Source of the DNA: an uncultured Lachnospiraceae bacterium
GTDB lineage: Bacteria; Bacillota; Clostridia; Lachnospirales; Lachnospiraceae
NCBI GenBank assembly: GCA_910579615.1
Contig: CAJTUA010000005.1
Coordinates: 82,023 to 146,022 of the forward strand
Direction of reading: 5' to 3'
DNA length: 64,000 nt
This document shows, one piece after another, positions 24,107-32,593 of the stretch. Made by a program: the position numbers and the translations under genes. Each line of letters starts with the position of its first letter. The first letter of the stretch is position 1. The notes below the pieces were generated by a model that ran no database searches, had not been told where the DNA came from, and was given only the letters and a program-made list of their open reading frames with translations.

Positions 24107-24818
24107 AGCATTTGGGGTTTTTGGGAAAATCCATGCGGAGGAAGATTTGAAACAGAAAACTGTCAGTTATCTGCATAAGGAAATGGAAAAAAGGGCGCGG
24201 AAAAGAAAGCGCCGGGCGTTCCGGATTGCCATCTGCTGCATGTCCGCTGTGCTGTTTACCGCCTGTGGCGGAGTCTTCCTGGGGGCATATTTTACCCCGG
24301 TTGCCTATATCGATTTTGATGTGAACCCGTCGGTTGAGTTTCGTGTCAACCGCTTTGGGCGGGTGATTGCTTCCTGCGCGTACAATGATGACGGACAGGA
24401 GCTTTTGGGGGAAATCAATGTGAGCAATCTGCCCTATGATGAGGCGGCAAAACGCCTGCTTGGCGCGATGGACGCGGAAGGGTATTTCGGGCAGGATGCC
24501 CTTTTGTGTGTTACCGTGCAGACAAAGGAGCAGGATAGGGAAGGCGGGATGTTAGCGCGTCTGCAAGAAATTGTCGCGCAGGGCGGCGCAGGTGGGGGAT
24601 ATGGCGTTTTCGCGGATATTTATGCGGTTACGGAGGAGGTTAAGCATTGTGCCAGTGAGCATCAGGTCAGCCCGGCGAAGTACCTTGCGATAGAGGAACT
24701 GATTGAGGTGGACCCGGAGGCGGATTTTGAGACGTGCAGGGGGCATTCCGTGCATGAGATAAGGCAGATGACGCAGGAGAAATGCAGCGGGCACGGGGAA
24801 CATGGCCACCATCATTAA
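24096..24818 (+). CDS. RsgI-like anti-sigma factor with His-rich tail
   Basis: 240 residues from TTG 24096, which has GGAGG eight bases upstream and overlaps the sigma gene end; GTG 24087 sits on the SD and is less likely. The N-terminal region is cytoplasmic and basic, followed by one membrane helix (about 46-66) and an extracellular domain starting VAYIDFDVNPSVEFRVNRFG, the signature of RsgI/anti-sigma-I N-terminal beta domains, then QVSPAKYLAIEELIEVDPE. The C-terminus is His-rich (CSGHGEHGHHH). The likely role is to hold the ECF factor at the membrane until a signal, perhaps a metal, is sensed outside. Confidence 0.85.
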   Translation: MNREAFGVFGKIHAEEDLKQKTVSYLHKEMEKRARKRKRRAFRIAICCMSAVLFTACGGVFLGAYFTPVAYIDFDVNPSVEFRVNRFGRVIASCAYNDDGQELLGEINVSNLPYDEAAKRLLGAMDAEGYFGQDALLCVTVQTKEQDREGGMLARLQEIVAQGGAGGGYGVFADIYAVTEEVKHCASEHQVSPAKYLAIEELIEVDPEADFETCRGHSVHEIRQMTQEKCSGHGEHGHHH

Positions 24819-24857
24819 AGCGTGGTGGCGCGAATGGAAGAAATATGGATTCTGCAC

Positions 24858-24886
24858 TTGACAATACCCGTATCATTGTATACAAT
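24858..24886 (+). promoter_or_regulatory. Sigma-A promoter for Re-citrate synthase
   Basis: TTGACA (24858-24863), 17 bases, TACAAT (24881-24886). Predicted start near 24893 leaves a leader of about 107 bases before the ATG at 25001. Confidence 0.85.
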
Positions 24887-25000
24887 GGAACAAACACGCA
24901 AACATTCCCGGCTTACAACGTTTCGGAAGAAAATAAATATTCCGCCGGGGACGAAATTTCAGCCGCGTATCCCATGCGGCGTGGATGGAGGATTGGTAGT

Positions 25001-26413
25001 ATGCAGAGCCGAAAAGTTTATTTGAACCGCCACAACAACCTGCTCTCCCTTGAGGAGCACATATATGAGTTGGTCGATGTGAAGGAGCCAAATGTTTTCC
25101 GCAATCTTTTCCCGTATGATGAGGTGCCGAAAATCGCGTTCAACGACCGCATTGTGCCGCACAATATGCCGGAGGAAATCTGGATTACGGACACGACATT
25201 CCGCGACGGGCAGCAGTCCCGCGCGCCGTACACAACAAAGCAGATTGTGACGATTTTTGATTATCTGCACCGCCTTGGGGGACCAAACGGCATTATCCGT
25301 CAGAGTGAATTTTTTCTTTACAGCAAAAAAGACCGTGATGCAGTGTATCAATGCATGGAGCGCGGCTATGAATTCCCGGAGGTTACTTCGTGGATTCGCG
25401 CGAGCAAGCAGGATTTCCAGCTCGTGAAGGATATTGGCATGAAGGAGACAGGAATCCTGGTGAGTTGTTCCGATTACCATATTTTTTATAAGATGAAAAT
25501 GACGAGAAGCCAGGCGATGAACCATTATCTGAGCGTGGTGCGGGAGTGCCTGGAGACAGGGGTTGCGCCGCGCTGCCATCTGGAGGACATTACGCGCTCG
25601 GACATCCATGGTTTTGTCATTCCGTTCTGTTCGGAACTGATGAAGCTTGGCGCGGAGTACGGCATTCCCGTCAAGGTGCGCGCCTGCGATACAATGGGCT
25701 ATGGCGTGAATTTTTCCGGTGCGGTGATTCCGCGTTCTGTGCAGGGCATTATTTACGCGCTGAATACCCATGCAGGTGTTCCGGCGGAGCTTTTGGAGTG
25801 GCACGGGCACAATGATTTTTACAAGGCAGTCACAAACTCAACGACCGCATGGCTTTACGGCGCAAGCGGGGTGAACTGTTCGCTGTTCGGCATTGGCGAG
25901 CGCACCGGCAACACGCCGCTTGAGGCAATGGTGTTTGAATACGCGCAGCTTAAGGGCACGTTGGATGGCATGGATACCACGGTGATTACAGAGTTGGCAG
26001 AATATTACAAAAAAGAAATCGGCTACAGCATTCCGCACCGCACGCCGTTTGTCGGCAAGAATTTTAATGTCACCCGCGCGGGAATTCATGCGGACGGTCT
26101 CTTGAAAAATGAAGAAATTTATAATATATTTGATACGGAGAAATTTTTAAACCGCCCGGTACTGGTATCCGTGTCCAACACTTCCGGACTTGCCGGGATT
26201 GCACACTGGATAAATACTTTTTATCATTTAAAGGAGGGGGCGGCGTTGGATAAGAGCCATCCGCTTGTTTCCTGCATCAAGGAACTGGTGGACAAGGAGT
26301 ACGACGGCGGGCGCATCACCGTTATGACGGATGCCGAATTGGTAACCATTATCGAGCAGAACAAAGCTCGCTGCAAGGTTGACTTGCCGACGGTGGATGT
26401 GAATACGATTTGA
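25001..26413 (+). CDS. Re-citrate synthase (HMG-CoA lyase/isopropylmalate synthase-like)
   Basis: 470 residues of the alpha-isopropylmalate/homocitrate synthase-like fold: ITDTTFRDGQQSRAPYTT for the metal-binding RDG motif, CHLEDITRSDI, and EWHGHNDFYKAVTNSTTAWL for the HxH metal ligands. The length and central sequence fit the Re-face-specific citrate synthase described from Clostridium kluyveri, which makes citrate from oxaloacetate and acetyl-CoA, rather than leuA, because the leucine-binding regulatory domain is absent. ATG 25001 has GGAGG at 24987-24991. It is followed by isocitrate dehydrogenase, consistent with a citrate to 2-oxoglutarate route; aconitase is not in the window. Confidence 0.88.
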   Translation: MQSRKVYLNRHNNLLSLEEHIYELVDVKEPNVFRNLFPYDEVPKIAFNDRIVPHNMPEEIWITDTTFRDGQQSRAPYTTKQIVTIFDYLHRLGGPNGIIRQSEFFLYSKKDRDAVYQCMERGYEFPEVTSWIRASKQDFQLVKDIGMKETGILVSCSDYHIFYKMKMTRSQAMNHYLSVVRECLETGVAPRCHLEDITRSDIHGFVIPFCSELMKLGAEYGIPVKVRACDTMGYGVNFSGAVIPRSVQGIIYALNTHAGVPAELLEWHGHNDFYKAVTNSTTAWLYGASGVNCSLFGIGERTGNTPLEAMVFEYAQLKGTLDGMDTTVITELAEYYKKEIGYSIPHRTPFVGKNFNVTRAGIHADGLLKNEEIYNIFDTEKFLNRPVLVSVSNTSGLAGIAHWINTFYHLKEGAALDKSHPLVSCIKELVDKEYDGGRITVMTDAELVTIIEQNKARCKVDLPTVDVNTI

Positions 26414-26426
26414 TGGAATGCAGGGA

Positions 26427-26552
26427 CACTGCAAAACTTAAAACAGCAAATTCCCCGGACAGCCCCCAGAGGGATTTTTGGGAGCAAGGCGTACAAAAAT
26501 GCCTCTGCCGAGAAAGGGATGGGAGTGGAATTTGCGGAACTTAAAATAGGAG
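26427..26552 (+). promoter_or_regulatory. Structured leader element, copy 2
   Basis: Same layout as 18790-18920 with different stems. The outer stem GCAAATTCC pairs with GGAATTTGC (26526-26534), the inner CAGAGGGATTTTTG pairs with CAAAAATGCCTCTG, and the loop GGAGCAAGGCGTA differs from copy 1 in only two bases. The flank AACTTAAAACAG is on the left and GCGGAACTTAAAATAGGAGG on the right, which supplies the ribosome site of isocitrate dehydrogenase. Confidence 0.8.
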
Positions 26553-26563
26553 GACAAATCTTT

Positions 26564-27733
26564 ATGAGCATGACAGCAGAACAGCTCGAAGCAGCCAAAG
26601 CGCGTTTCGGGGAGCTTTTAGTTGAACAGGACGAGCGCGTGGAGCGCATGAAGGCACAGGGGGATTTCATCAATTATCAGGCGCTTGGCAAAATCATCAT
26701 CGGCGTATGCGGCGGTGACGGCATTGGACCTGCCATTACCGGACAGGCGCAGCGCATCCTCGAATTTTTGTTAAAGGATGAGGTCGCAAAGGGCAAGGTG
26801 GAATTCAAGGTTATCGACGGGCTGACCATCGAGCGCCGTGCCGCATTGCAGAAGGCAATCCCGGATGACACGCTCGCAGAATTAAAGGAGTGCCATGTCA
26901 TCTTAAAAGGACCGACAACAACCCCGCGCAAGGGTGACCCGTGGCCGAATGTGGAAAGCGCGAACGTGGCAATGCGCAAGGAGCTTGACCTGTTTGCAAA
27001 TGTACGTCCGGTGCGCATCCCGGAGCAGGGCATTGACTGGACATTTTACCGCGAGAACACGGAGGGCGCTTACGCGGTCGGAAGCAAGGGCGTGAATGTG
27101 ACGGATGACCTTGGCGTTGATTTTACGGTTGTGACAAGCCAGGGAACGCAGCGTATCATCCGCGCGGCGTTTGAGTACGCAAAGGCAAATGGAAAAACAC
27201 GGGTGACGGCAGTAACCAAAGCGAATATCATTAAGACGACCGATGGGAAATTCCTTGATACTTTCCGCGAGATTGCGAAGGAATATCCTGGAATCACAGC
27301 GGATGACTGGTATATTGACATTATGACCGCAAAGTTGATTGACGAGACGAGGCGGCGCGATTTCCAGGTTGTGGTGCTGCCGAACCTTTACGGCGATATT
27401 ATCACGGACGAAGCAGCAGAATTCCAGGGTGGTGTCGGCACGGCGGGAAGCGCGAACATCGGAAAGCGTTATGCCATGTTTGAGGCGATTCACGGTTCCG
27501 CCCCGCGCATGGTAACGGAGGGAAGGGCAAAGTATGCGGACCCTTGCAGTGTAATCCGCGCAGCGGCAATGCTGTTATCCCACATCGGCTACCAGGCGCA
27601 GGCGGATGCGCTCTATAAAGCGCTTGATATCTGCACGATTACGGAGAAAAAGCTTGTTATGACCGGACATGAGGACGGCGCGACGAATACGGAATTTGCG
27701 GACTATATTATGGAGACGATTCAGAAGGGCTGA
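26564..27733 (+). CDS. icd: Isocitrate/isopropylmalate dehydrogenase family, likely isocitrate dehydrogenase
   Basis: 389 residues. Oxidatively decarboxylates isocitrate to 2-oxoglutarate in the cytoplasm. Family motifs: CGGDGIGPAITGQA, the substrate region FYRENTEGAYAVG, YIDIMTAKLIDE, and VLPNLYGDIITDEAAEFQGG with its metal-binding Asp, then the EAIHGSAP and DGATNTE cofactor segments. Context after Re-citrate synthase favours isocitrate over isopropylmalate. ATG 26564 follows GGAGG at the end of structured element copy 2; a longer frame to 26519 would run into that element. NAD versus NADP use is not settled. Confidence 0.9.
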   Translation: MSMTAEQLEAAKARFGELLVEQDERVERMKAQGDFINYQALGKIIIGVCGGDGIGPAITGQAQRILEFLLKDEVAKGKVEFKVIDGLTIERRAALQKAIPDDTLAELKECHVILKGPTTTPRKGDPWPNVESANVAMRKELDLFANVRPVRIPEQGIDWTFYRENTEGAYAVGSKGVNVTDDLGVDFTVVTSQGTQRIIRAAFEYAKANGKTRVTAVTKANIIKTTDGKFLDTFREIAKEYPGITADDWYIDIMTAKLIDETRRRDFQVVVLPNLYGDIITDEAAEFQGGVGTAGSANIGKRYAMFEAIHGSAPRMVTEGRAKYADPCSVIRAAAMLLSHIGYQAQADALYKALDICTITEKKLVMTGHEDGATNTEFADYIMETIQKG

Positions 27734-27764
27734 GCGCGCGGCAGAACCAGGGGTTGAAAAAGAT

Positions 27765-28439
27765 ATGGACGATAGCAGTAAGGAAGTGCAGCAGGAGGTT
27801 ACGGACAAATACTCGCTGCGCGGCAGGGTGTTTCACCGCCTGCGGGAAGACATTCTCTCAGGCAAGTACGAAAAGGATGAGGAATTGCGTGAAATCACCA
27901 TCGCATCGGAGCTTGGCGTGAGCCGGACACCCGTGCGCGAGGCGCTGCGCCAATTGGAGCTTGAGGGATTGGTGCGCATTATCCCGAATAAGGGGGCATA
28001 TGTGACAGGGATTTCCGCGGGGGATATCCATGACATCTACCATATCCGCTCGTATCTGGAAGGGCTTTGTGCGCGTTGGGCGTGCGAGCATATCACGCAG
28101 GAGCAGTTAGAGCAGTTGGAGGAGATTGTTTATCTTTGTGAATTCCACGCAAAAAAGAAACATCTCGAGCAGATTGTGGAGTTGGATAACAAATTCCACG
28201 AGATTATTTACGAAGCGTGTAACAGTAAGATGCTTGAGCATGTGCTGAGGGATTTCCATCATTATGTCGAGCGTGTACGCCGCATTTCGCTCGCGGGGGA
28301 GAACCGTGTGGAAAATTCCAATAAAGAGCATATGGCAATCTTAGAGGCGCTGAAGCAAAGGGATGGGGCGCTTGCGGAAAAGCTTGCGCATGAGCATATG
28401 ATTCAGACGATTGATAATTTAAAGAAGTGCGGGCTATAA
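27765..28439 (+). CDS. GntR-family regulator, FadR/FCD type
   Basis: 224 residues. The N-terminal winged helix has RLREDILSGKYEKDEELREI, ASELGVSRTPVREALRQLELEGL and RIIPNKGAYVTGIS; the C-terminal FCD helical domain has the metal/ligand residues D-x3-H...H. Such regulators usually respond to organic acids. It directly follows isocitrate dehydrogenase by 31 bases, so it might control the citrate genes, which is inference. The ATG at 27765 has only a weak GGGG SD. It ends just before a strong terminator. Confidence 0.9.
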   Translation: MDDSSKEVQQEVTDKYSLRGRVFHRLREDILSGKYEKDEELREITIASELGVSRTPVREALRQLELEGLVRIIPNKGAYVTGISAGDIHDIYHIRSYLEGLCARWACEHITQEQLEQLEEIVYLCEFHAKKKHLEQIVELDNKFHEIIYEACNSKMLEHVLRDFHHYVERVRRISLAGENRVENSNKEHMAILEALKQRDGALAEKLAHEHMIQTIDNLKKCGL

Positions 28440-28447
28440 GATTAAGG

Positions 28448-28495
28448 AAGCCACCCCAAAAGTGCAAAAAGAAATTGCATTTTTGGGGGTGGCTT
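28448..28495. terminator. Intrinsic terminator after the GntR gene
   Basis: AAGCCACCCC (28448-28457) with an inner TGCAA pairs with its complement ending at 28495, with a short A-rich loop; TTTT follows on the plus strand. On the minus strand it may also end the ABC-F transcript, but the U-run is weaker. Confidence 0.85.
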
Positions 28496-28569
28496 TTCTG
28501 ATTTTATCAGAAATCCTCCGATATGTCCGCTCTGTCAATTCGTAAAGAGGAAAGTGGCGGGTCCGCAGT

Positions 28570-30636
28570 TTATTCCTCCGTCCCGAGTGCCTCCCATTCC
28601 TCCATCAGCACTTCGAGCCGTGCGGAAATCTCAGTTTTCTCATTGTTCAATTCCACGAGCCTTGCCGGGTCAGAATACACCGTCTCATCGGAGAGCATCG
28701 CATCCAGTTTGGCATCGCGCGTTTCCAGTTTTTCAATTTCTGCCTCCACTTTCTTAAGGTCATTCTGCCGCTTGCGCTCGCGCGCCTGCTCTTCCTTTTT
28801 TGCAAGCCAGTCCTGTTTGCCCGTGCTGCCTTCCGCTGCCTGCGAAAACGGTATACCTGCCGCCTGCAGCCCGGCCCCCTTTTGCTGCCCGCCCGCAGAA
28901 GGTTTGCCGATGGCGGACGGCGCACTGCTTAGTCCGCTGTAGAGCTGCTTATGGTTGGTCAGCCGTTCGCTGCCTTTTCCGGTAACCGCATCCGGGTCCG
29001 CAAGCGAAAAACCAAAATATTTCTTCTCCACCTCCGGCTTTTTTTCCAGATAATAATCATAATTCCCGATGTAATCCAACAGCATTCCGCACGAAAGGTC
29101 GAGGATGCGCGTCGCGGTGCGGTTGATAAAATAGCGGTCATGCGAGACATAGAGCACCGTGCCCGTATAGCTTAAAAGCGCATTCTCTAATATTTCCTTT
29201 GAGGTAATGTCAAGGTGGTTTGTCGGCTCGTCAAGAATCAGGAAATTCGCTGCGGAGAGCATGAGCTTGGCGAGGGAGACGCGCCCGCGCTCGCCGCCGG
29301 AGAGTTCCTTTACCTGCTTAAAAACATCATCCCCGGTAAAAAGGAACGCCGCTAATACGCCCCGCACCGCTGTGTTGTCAAGGTTCGGGTAAGTGTCCTG
29401 AATCTCTTCAAAAACCGTCTTTTCCATGTGCAGTACCTGATGCTCCTGGTCATAGTAGCCGATGTGCACCTTTGCCCCCGGTTTAATTTCGCCCGCGTCC
29501 GCGGAAATCAGCCCGTTAATCAGTTTTAGGATGGTGGTCTTGCCCGTGCCGTTGTTGCCGATGATGGCAACGCGCTCGCCGCGCTTAATCTCAAAAGCAA
29601 GATTTGTGAATAGCACATTGTTCCCAAATGCCTTGGAAAGCCCCTTTACGCTTAAGACATCATTGCCGCTTACGGTGCGCGGCTCTAGGCGGATGTTCAT
29701 GTCCGCCTTCAATTCAACCGGCTTTTCGAGGCGCTCCATTTTATTTAGCATCTTCTCGCGGCTCTCGGCACGCTTGATGGATTTTTCGCGGTTGAAGGAG
29801 CGGAGCTTTGCAATCACCTCCTCCTGATGTTTGATTTCCTTTTGCTGGTTTAGATAGTGATGAATCTGCTCCTGCCGCAGCGCCGCTTTTTTTTCGGCGT
29901 AAGCCGAATAATTGCCCATAAAAGTCTGCGCGCGCGTATTTTCAAGCTCCACGATTTTTGTCACGATGCGGTCGAGGAAATAGCGGTCGTGCGCAATGAT
30001 GACAACGGCTCCGGCATAATTTTGCAAAAAGGTTTCAAGCCACGCAATCGAAGTCATATCAAGATGGTTTGTCGGCTCATCAAGCAGAATAATGTCCGGG
30101 TTTGAGAGCAGAAGCTTTCCGAGCGCTACGCGGGTTTTCTGGCCGCCGGAAAGGGTTGTCACCTGCTTGGTGAATTCCTCCTGCGTAAAACCGAGCCCTT
30201 TTAGCACCCCGGTCACTTCGCTGCGGTAGGCGTACCCGTTCTGACGCTCAAATTCGTGGTTCAGGTTTGTATAGGTGGAAAGCATGCGGGACAGCTCCTC
30301 GCCTTCAGCCCCCTTCATGGAAAGCTCGAGTTCGCGGATTTTTTCCTCCATGCGGATAAGCTCTGCCTTGACGGAGAGCACTTCATCGTAAATCGTATTT
30401 TCCGAGGTCAGGTCCTGGTGTTGGGAGAGGTAGCCCACGCGCGTTCCCTTCGCCCATGTTACCTCCCCTTCCTCGCAGGACATTTCCCCGACAATGATTT
30501 TAAACAGCGTTGATTTGCCCGCGCCGTTGATGCCGACAATCGCTGCCTTTTCGCGGTCGTTGATATGAAACGAAACTTTATCTAAAATAATGTCCGTTCC
30601 GAAACTTTTTGATATATTGTTACAAGCTAAAACCAT
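28570..30636 (-). CDS. ABC-F family ATP-binding protein
   Basis: 688 residues. Two ABC ATPase domains in one chain and no membrane domain. Domain 1 has GINGAGKSTLF (about 35-45) and LSGGQKTRVALGKLLLS; domain 2 has GNNGTGKTTILK and LSGGERGRVSLAKLML. Both have LLDEPTNHLD-type Walker B motifs. The interdomain linker carries the ABC-F arm-like NQQKEIKHQEEVIAK segment, and the C-terminus is a charged coiled coil (about 590-688). ABC-F proteins act on ribosomes, some giving antibiotic protection, others housekeeping; no antibiotic specificity can be read. It is 42 bases downstream of upp on the minus strand, probably one transcript. Confidence 0.92.
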   Translation of the reverse strand: MVLACNNISKSFGTDIILDKVSFHINDREKAAIVGINGAGKSTLFKIIVGEMSCEEGEVTWAKGTRVGYLSQHQDLTSENTIYDEVLSVKAELIRMEEKIRELELSMKGAEGEELSRMLSTYTNLNHEFERQNGYAYRSEVTGVLKGLGFTQEEFTKQVTTLSGGQKTRVALGKLLLSNPDIILLDEPTNHLDMTSIAWLETFLQNYAGAVVIIAHDRYFLDRIVTKIVELENTRAQTFMGNYSAYAEKKAALRQEQIHHYLNQQKEIKHQEEVIAKLRSFNREKSIKRAESREKMLNKMERLEKPVELKADMNIRLEPRTVSGNDVLSVKGLSKAFGNNVLFTNLAFEIKRGERVAIIGNNGTGKTTILKLINGLISADAGEIKPGAKVHIGYYDQEHQVLHMEKTVFEEIQDTYPNLDNTAVRGVLAAFLFTGDDVFKQVKELSGGERGRVSLAKLMLSAANFLILDEPTNHLDITSKEILENALLSYTGTVLYVSHDRYFINRTATRILDLSCGMLLDYIGNYDYYLEKKPEVEKKYFGFSLADPDAVTGKGSERLTNHKQLYSGLSSAPSAIGKPSAGGQQKGAGLQAAGIPFSQAAEGSTGKQDWLAKKEEQARERKRQNDLKKVEAEIEKLETRDAKLDAMLSDETVYSDPARLVELNNEKTEISARLEVLMEEWEALGTEE

Positions 30637-30678
30637 AAAAGACCTGCTTTCTTTTCGTACCCGGAAGCAGGGTACTGC

Positions 30679-31308
30679 TTATTTTGTGCCGTAAATACGG
30701 TCGCCTGCATCCCCGAGCCCCGGCAGGATGTAGCCGTGCTCGTTGAGACGCTCGTCCATCGCGCCGATATAAACATCGACGTCCGGATGCGCTCCCTGAA
30801 GCTTGTTTGTGCCCTCCGGTGCCGCAATCAGGCAGAGGAAACGGATGTTCTTGATGCCGCGCTTTTTAAGCATGTCGATGGCGGCAATCGCGGAGCCGCC
30901 TGTAGCAAGCATCGGGTCAACAACGAAGATTTCGCGTTCCGCCGCATCCTTTGGCAGTTTGCAGAAATATTCCACCGGTTCTAAGGTTTCCTCGTTGCGG
31001 TATAGGCCGATATGGCCGACCTTCGCGTTTGGTGTGATATTCAAAATGCCGTCCGCCATATGCAGCCCCGCGCGGAGAATCGGGACGATGCAGAGCTTTT
31101 TGCCTGCGATTTCCTTTACGGTTGTTGTTACAAGCGGTGTTTCAATTTCTTTGTCGGCAAGCGGGAGATTGCGGCTTGCTTCATAATAAATCAACATTGC
31201 AACCTCGGATACAAGGTCGCGGAACTCTTTTGTCGAGGTTGATTTCATTCGCATGATACCAATTTTGTGTTGGATCAACGGATGATCCATGACGGTGATT
31301 TTTCCCAT
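30679..31308 (-). CDS. upp: Uracil phosphoribosyltransferase
   Basis: 209 residues. Salvages uracil with PRPP to UMP. The PRPP loop VDPMLATGGSAIAAID (about 131-146), the uracil site with GLGDAGDRIYGTK at the C-terminus, and N-terminal HPLIQHKIGIMR are all intact and of family length. GGAGG stands in the right place before ATG 31308. It complements pyrC/pyrF at 19-21 kb. The upstream region contains the paired repeat block at 31359-31602. Confidence 0.95.
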   Translation of the reverse strand: MGKITVMDHPLIQHKIGIMRMKSTSTKEFRDLVSEVAMLIYYEASRNLPLADKEIETPLVTTTVKEIAGKKLCIVPILRAGLHMADGILNITPNAKVGHIGLYRNEETLEPVEYFCKLPKDAAEREIFVVDPMLATGGSAIAAIDMLKKRGIKNIRFLCLIAAPEGTNKLQGAHPDVDVYIGAMDERLNEHGYILPGLGDAGDRIYGTK

Positions 31309-31358
31309 AAAATTCCTCCATTGTTTTTTTGTGATAGATGTTGGTTGCGCTATGACGA

Positions 31359-31602
31359 TATTATGCCATGTCTTTCGGACATGCTTCCCTGTGGGGCATT
31401 ATACCATGTTTTTCCACAAGGTTTCTGCGGGCTCCGCACAAGTTACGGCAAAGCTTGGAAAATCAGAGATTTTCCAAGCTCGCGTTGCGCGCGGCGGAAC
31501 CAGGAAAGCCGAAGTGTCGGAAACAAAAAACATGTTTCCACACTTCGTTTTCCTGGTTCCTTGCTTTGCCTTCACGCACATTATACCATGTTTTGGACAT
31601 GA
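31359..31602. repeat. Strongly base-paired repeat block upstream of upp
   Basis: Three copies of a minus-strand CATGGYATAAT motif (within 31359-31371, 31398-31410, 31580-31592), two of them beside a CATGTC-type hairpin. Between them lie AGCTTGGAAAATC paired perfectly (31452-31464/31468-31480), a long broken stem beginning GGAACCAGGAAA (31496-31507) with its complement ending at 31560, and GGCAAAGC/GCTTTGCC (31447-31454/31563-31570). No reading frame is evident. Confidence 0.75.
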
Positions 31603-32098
31603 AATAAAGATGGGAGTTTACAAGAATCCCAAAATAATTTCGGACACGGGGATTGCCGGGGGAATTTTGATTGCAATTTCGGGGCAGATTTGGTAAGATT
31701 ACATCAGGATGGGTCGAAAAGTGTCGGGAACTCCTAAAAAAGGGCAGAGGAGAAGCCCGGCAGAAGGGAGGAAAAAAACTACCGGGCTTTGATTTATGAA
31801 AAAAATTCTTGTAAGCAACTCACTTGATTTACTTTATGTTTATATTATAGTAATGACTTATGAGGAGAGTATGGCAAAGATATGAACAATTTGTTAATAA
31901 TGAAAAACGGTGGTATCACCATCCGCGGATTGTGAAAAGAACCATGTCTGTGGCAGGAAACAGCCATTATGGCATGAACAACGGCAGTAGCAGAATTTGC
32001 TATGGATGGAATCAAAGAAAGCCACAGAGACTATGAAGAATTTAATTTTGAGGGAATGACGCAGGATATGCAGCGCAGATGCGGTATGTTCTGCCAGA
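31603..32098. other. Gap: hairpin, promoter-like sequence and a possible small reading frame
   Basis: A hairpin AAGCCCGG/CCGGGCTT lies at 31753-31789. TTGATT, 16 bases and TATAGT lie near 31824-31851. A 58-residue frame starts at ATG 31860 and stops at 32036, with no ribosome site, and a second frame (CGMFCQNERDYGQCF) runs through 32000-32150 into the next gene. These may be remains of a decayed gene; nothing is recognised. Confidence 0.3.
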
Positions 32099-32110
32099 AT
32101 GAGAGGGATT

Positions 32111-32566
32111 ATGGGCAATGTTTTAAAAAAATTAGTGCGCAAAGAGTTTGGTGAGGAGAATTATGCGCGCTATTGCAGATATATTTTTTATGAGACCGGA
32201 AAGCCAAGGGCGCAGAACCCGATGATTTATGAGGATATGTACCATTTCCTGGAGGGAAAAGACCCGCAGGCGCTGCTCTCAATGAAAGAGCGGCTTGACC
32301 GCGTGCTTTTGCAGGCATTCGTGATATGCAAGGGATATTCCGCAAAGGTGGCAGCATCGCTTGGCGCGATGTTTTTGCTGTATCTTTTGGAATTGCCGCC
32401 ACTGGTATTTATGATTTTCTTTGGCATTGTGCTGATAGGAATCACCGTAAAGACCTTTGAATATGTTGGCAATAAATACTGTTATGTGGACGCGAGGATT
32501 GTCCTGATTTATAAAAATGTGCTTGAAAAGCTTTGCCTGGGCGGGAAAACGGGCGGTGGCCGTTAA
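32111..32566 (+). CDS. Hypothetical small membrane protein upstream of addB
   Basis: 151 residues. The N-terminal half is soluble (GEENYARYCRYIFYETGKPR, DMYHFLEGKDPQALLSMKER), then two close hydrophobic helices (VAASLGAMFLLYLLE and LVFMIFFGIVLIGITVK, about residues 78-112) and a basic tail. Not recognised. ATG 32111 is chosen; an in-frame ATG at 32099 has no better SD. It ends 27 bases before addB and is probably in the same transcript. Confidence 0.55.
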   Translation: MGNVLKKLVRKEFGEENYARYCRYIFYETGKPRAQNPMIYEDMYHFLEGKDPQALLSMKERLDRVLLQAFVICKGYSAKVAASLGAMFLLYLLELPPLVFMIFFGIVLIGITVKTFEYVGNKYCYVDARIVLIYKNVLEKLCLGGKTGGGR

Positions 32567-32593
32567 AAACAAAGATAGGGGGAGGAAAAGGAA

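Noticed and set aside
24790..24835. Terminator after the anti-sigma gene
   Set aside because: GCCACC/GGTGGC can pair, but no T-run follows, so it was not called.
28523..28942. 139-codon plus-strand frame opposite the ABC-F C-terminus
   Set aside because: Ser-rich shadow of the coiled-coil coding region on the other strand.
31359..31602. Insertion sequence or CRISPR
   Set aside because: No transposase frame, no clear terminal inverted repeats, and the three direct repeats are too few and unevenly spaced for CRISPR.
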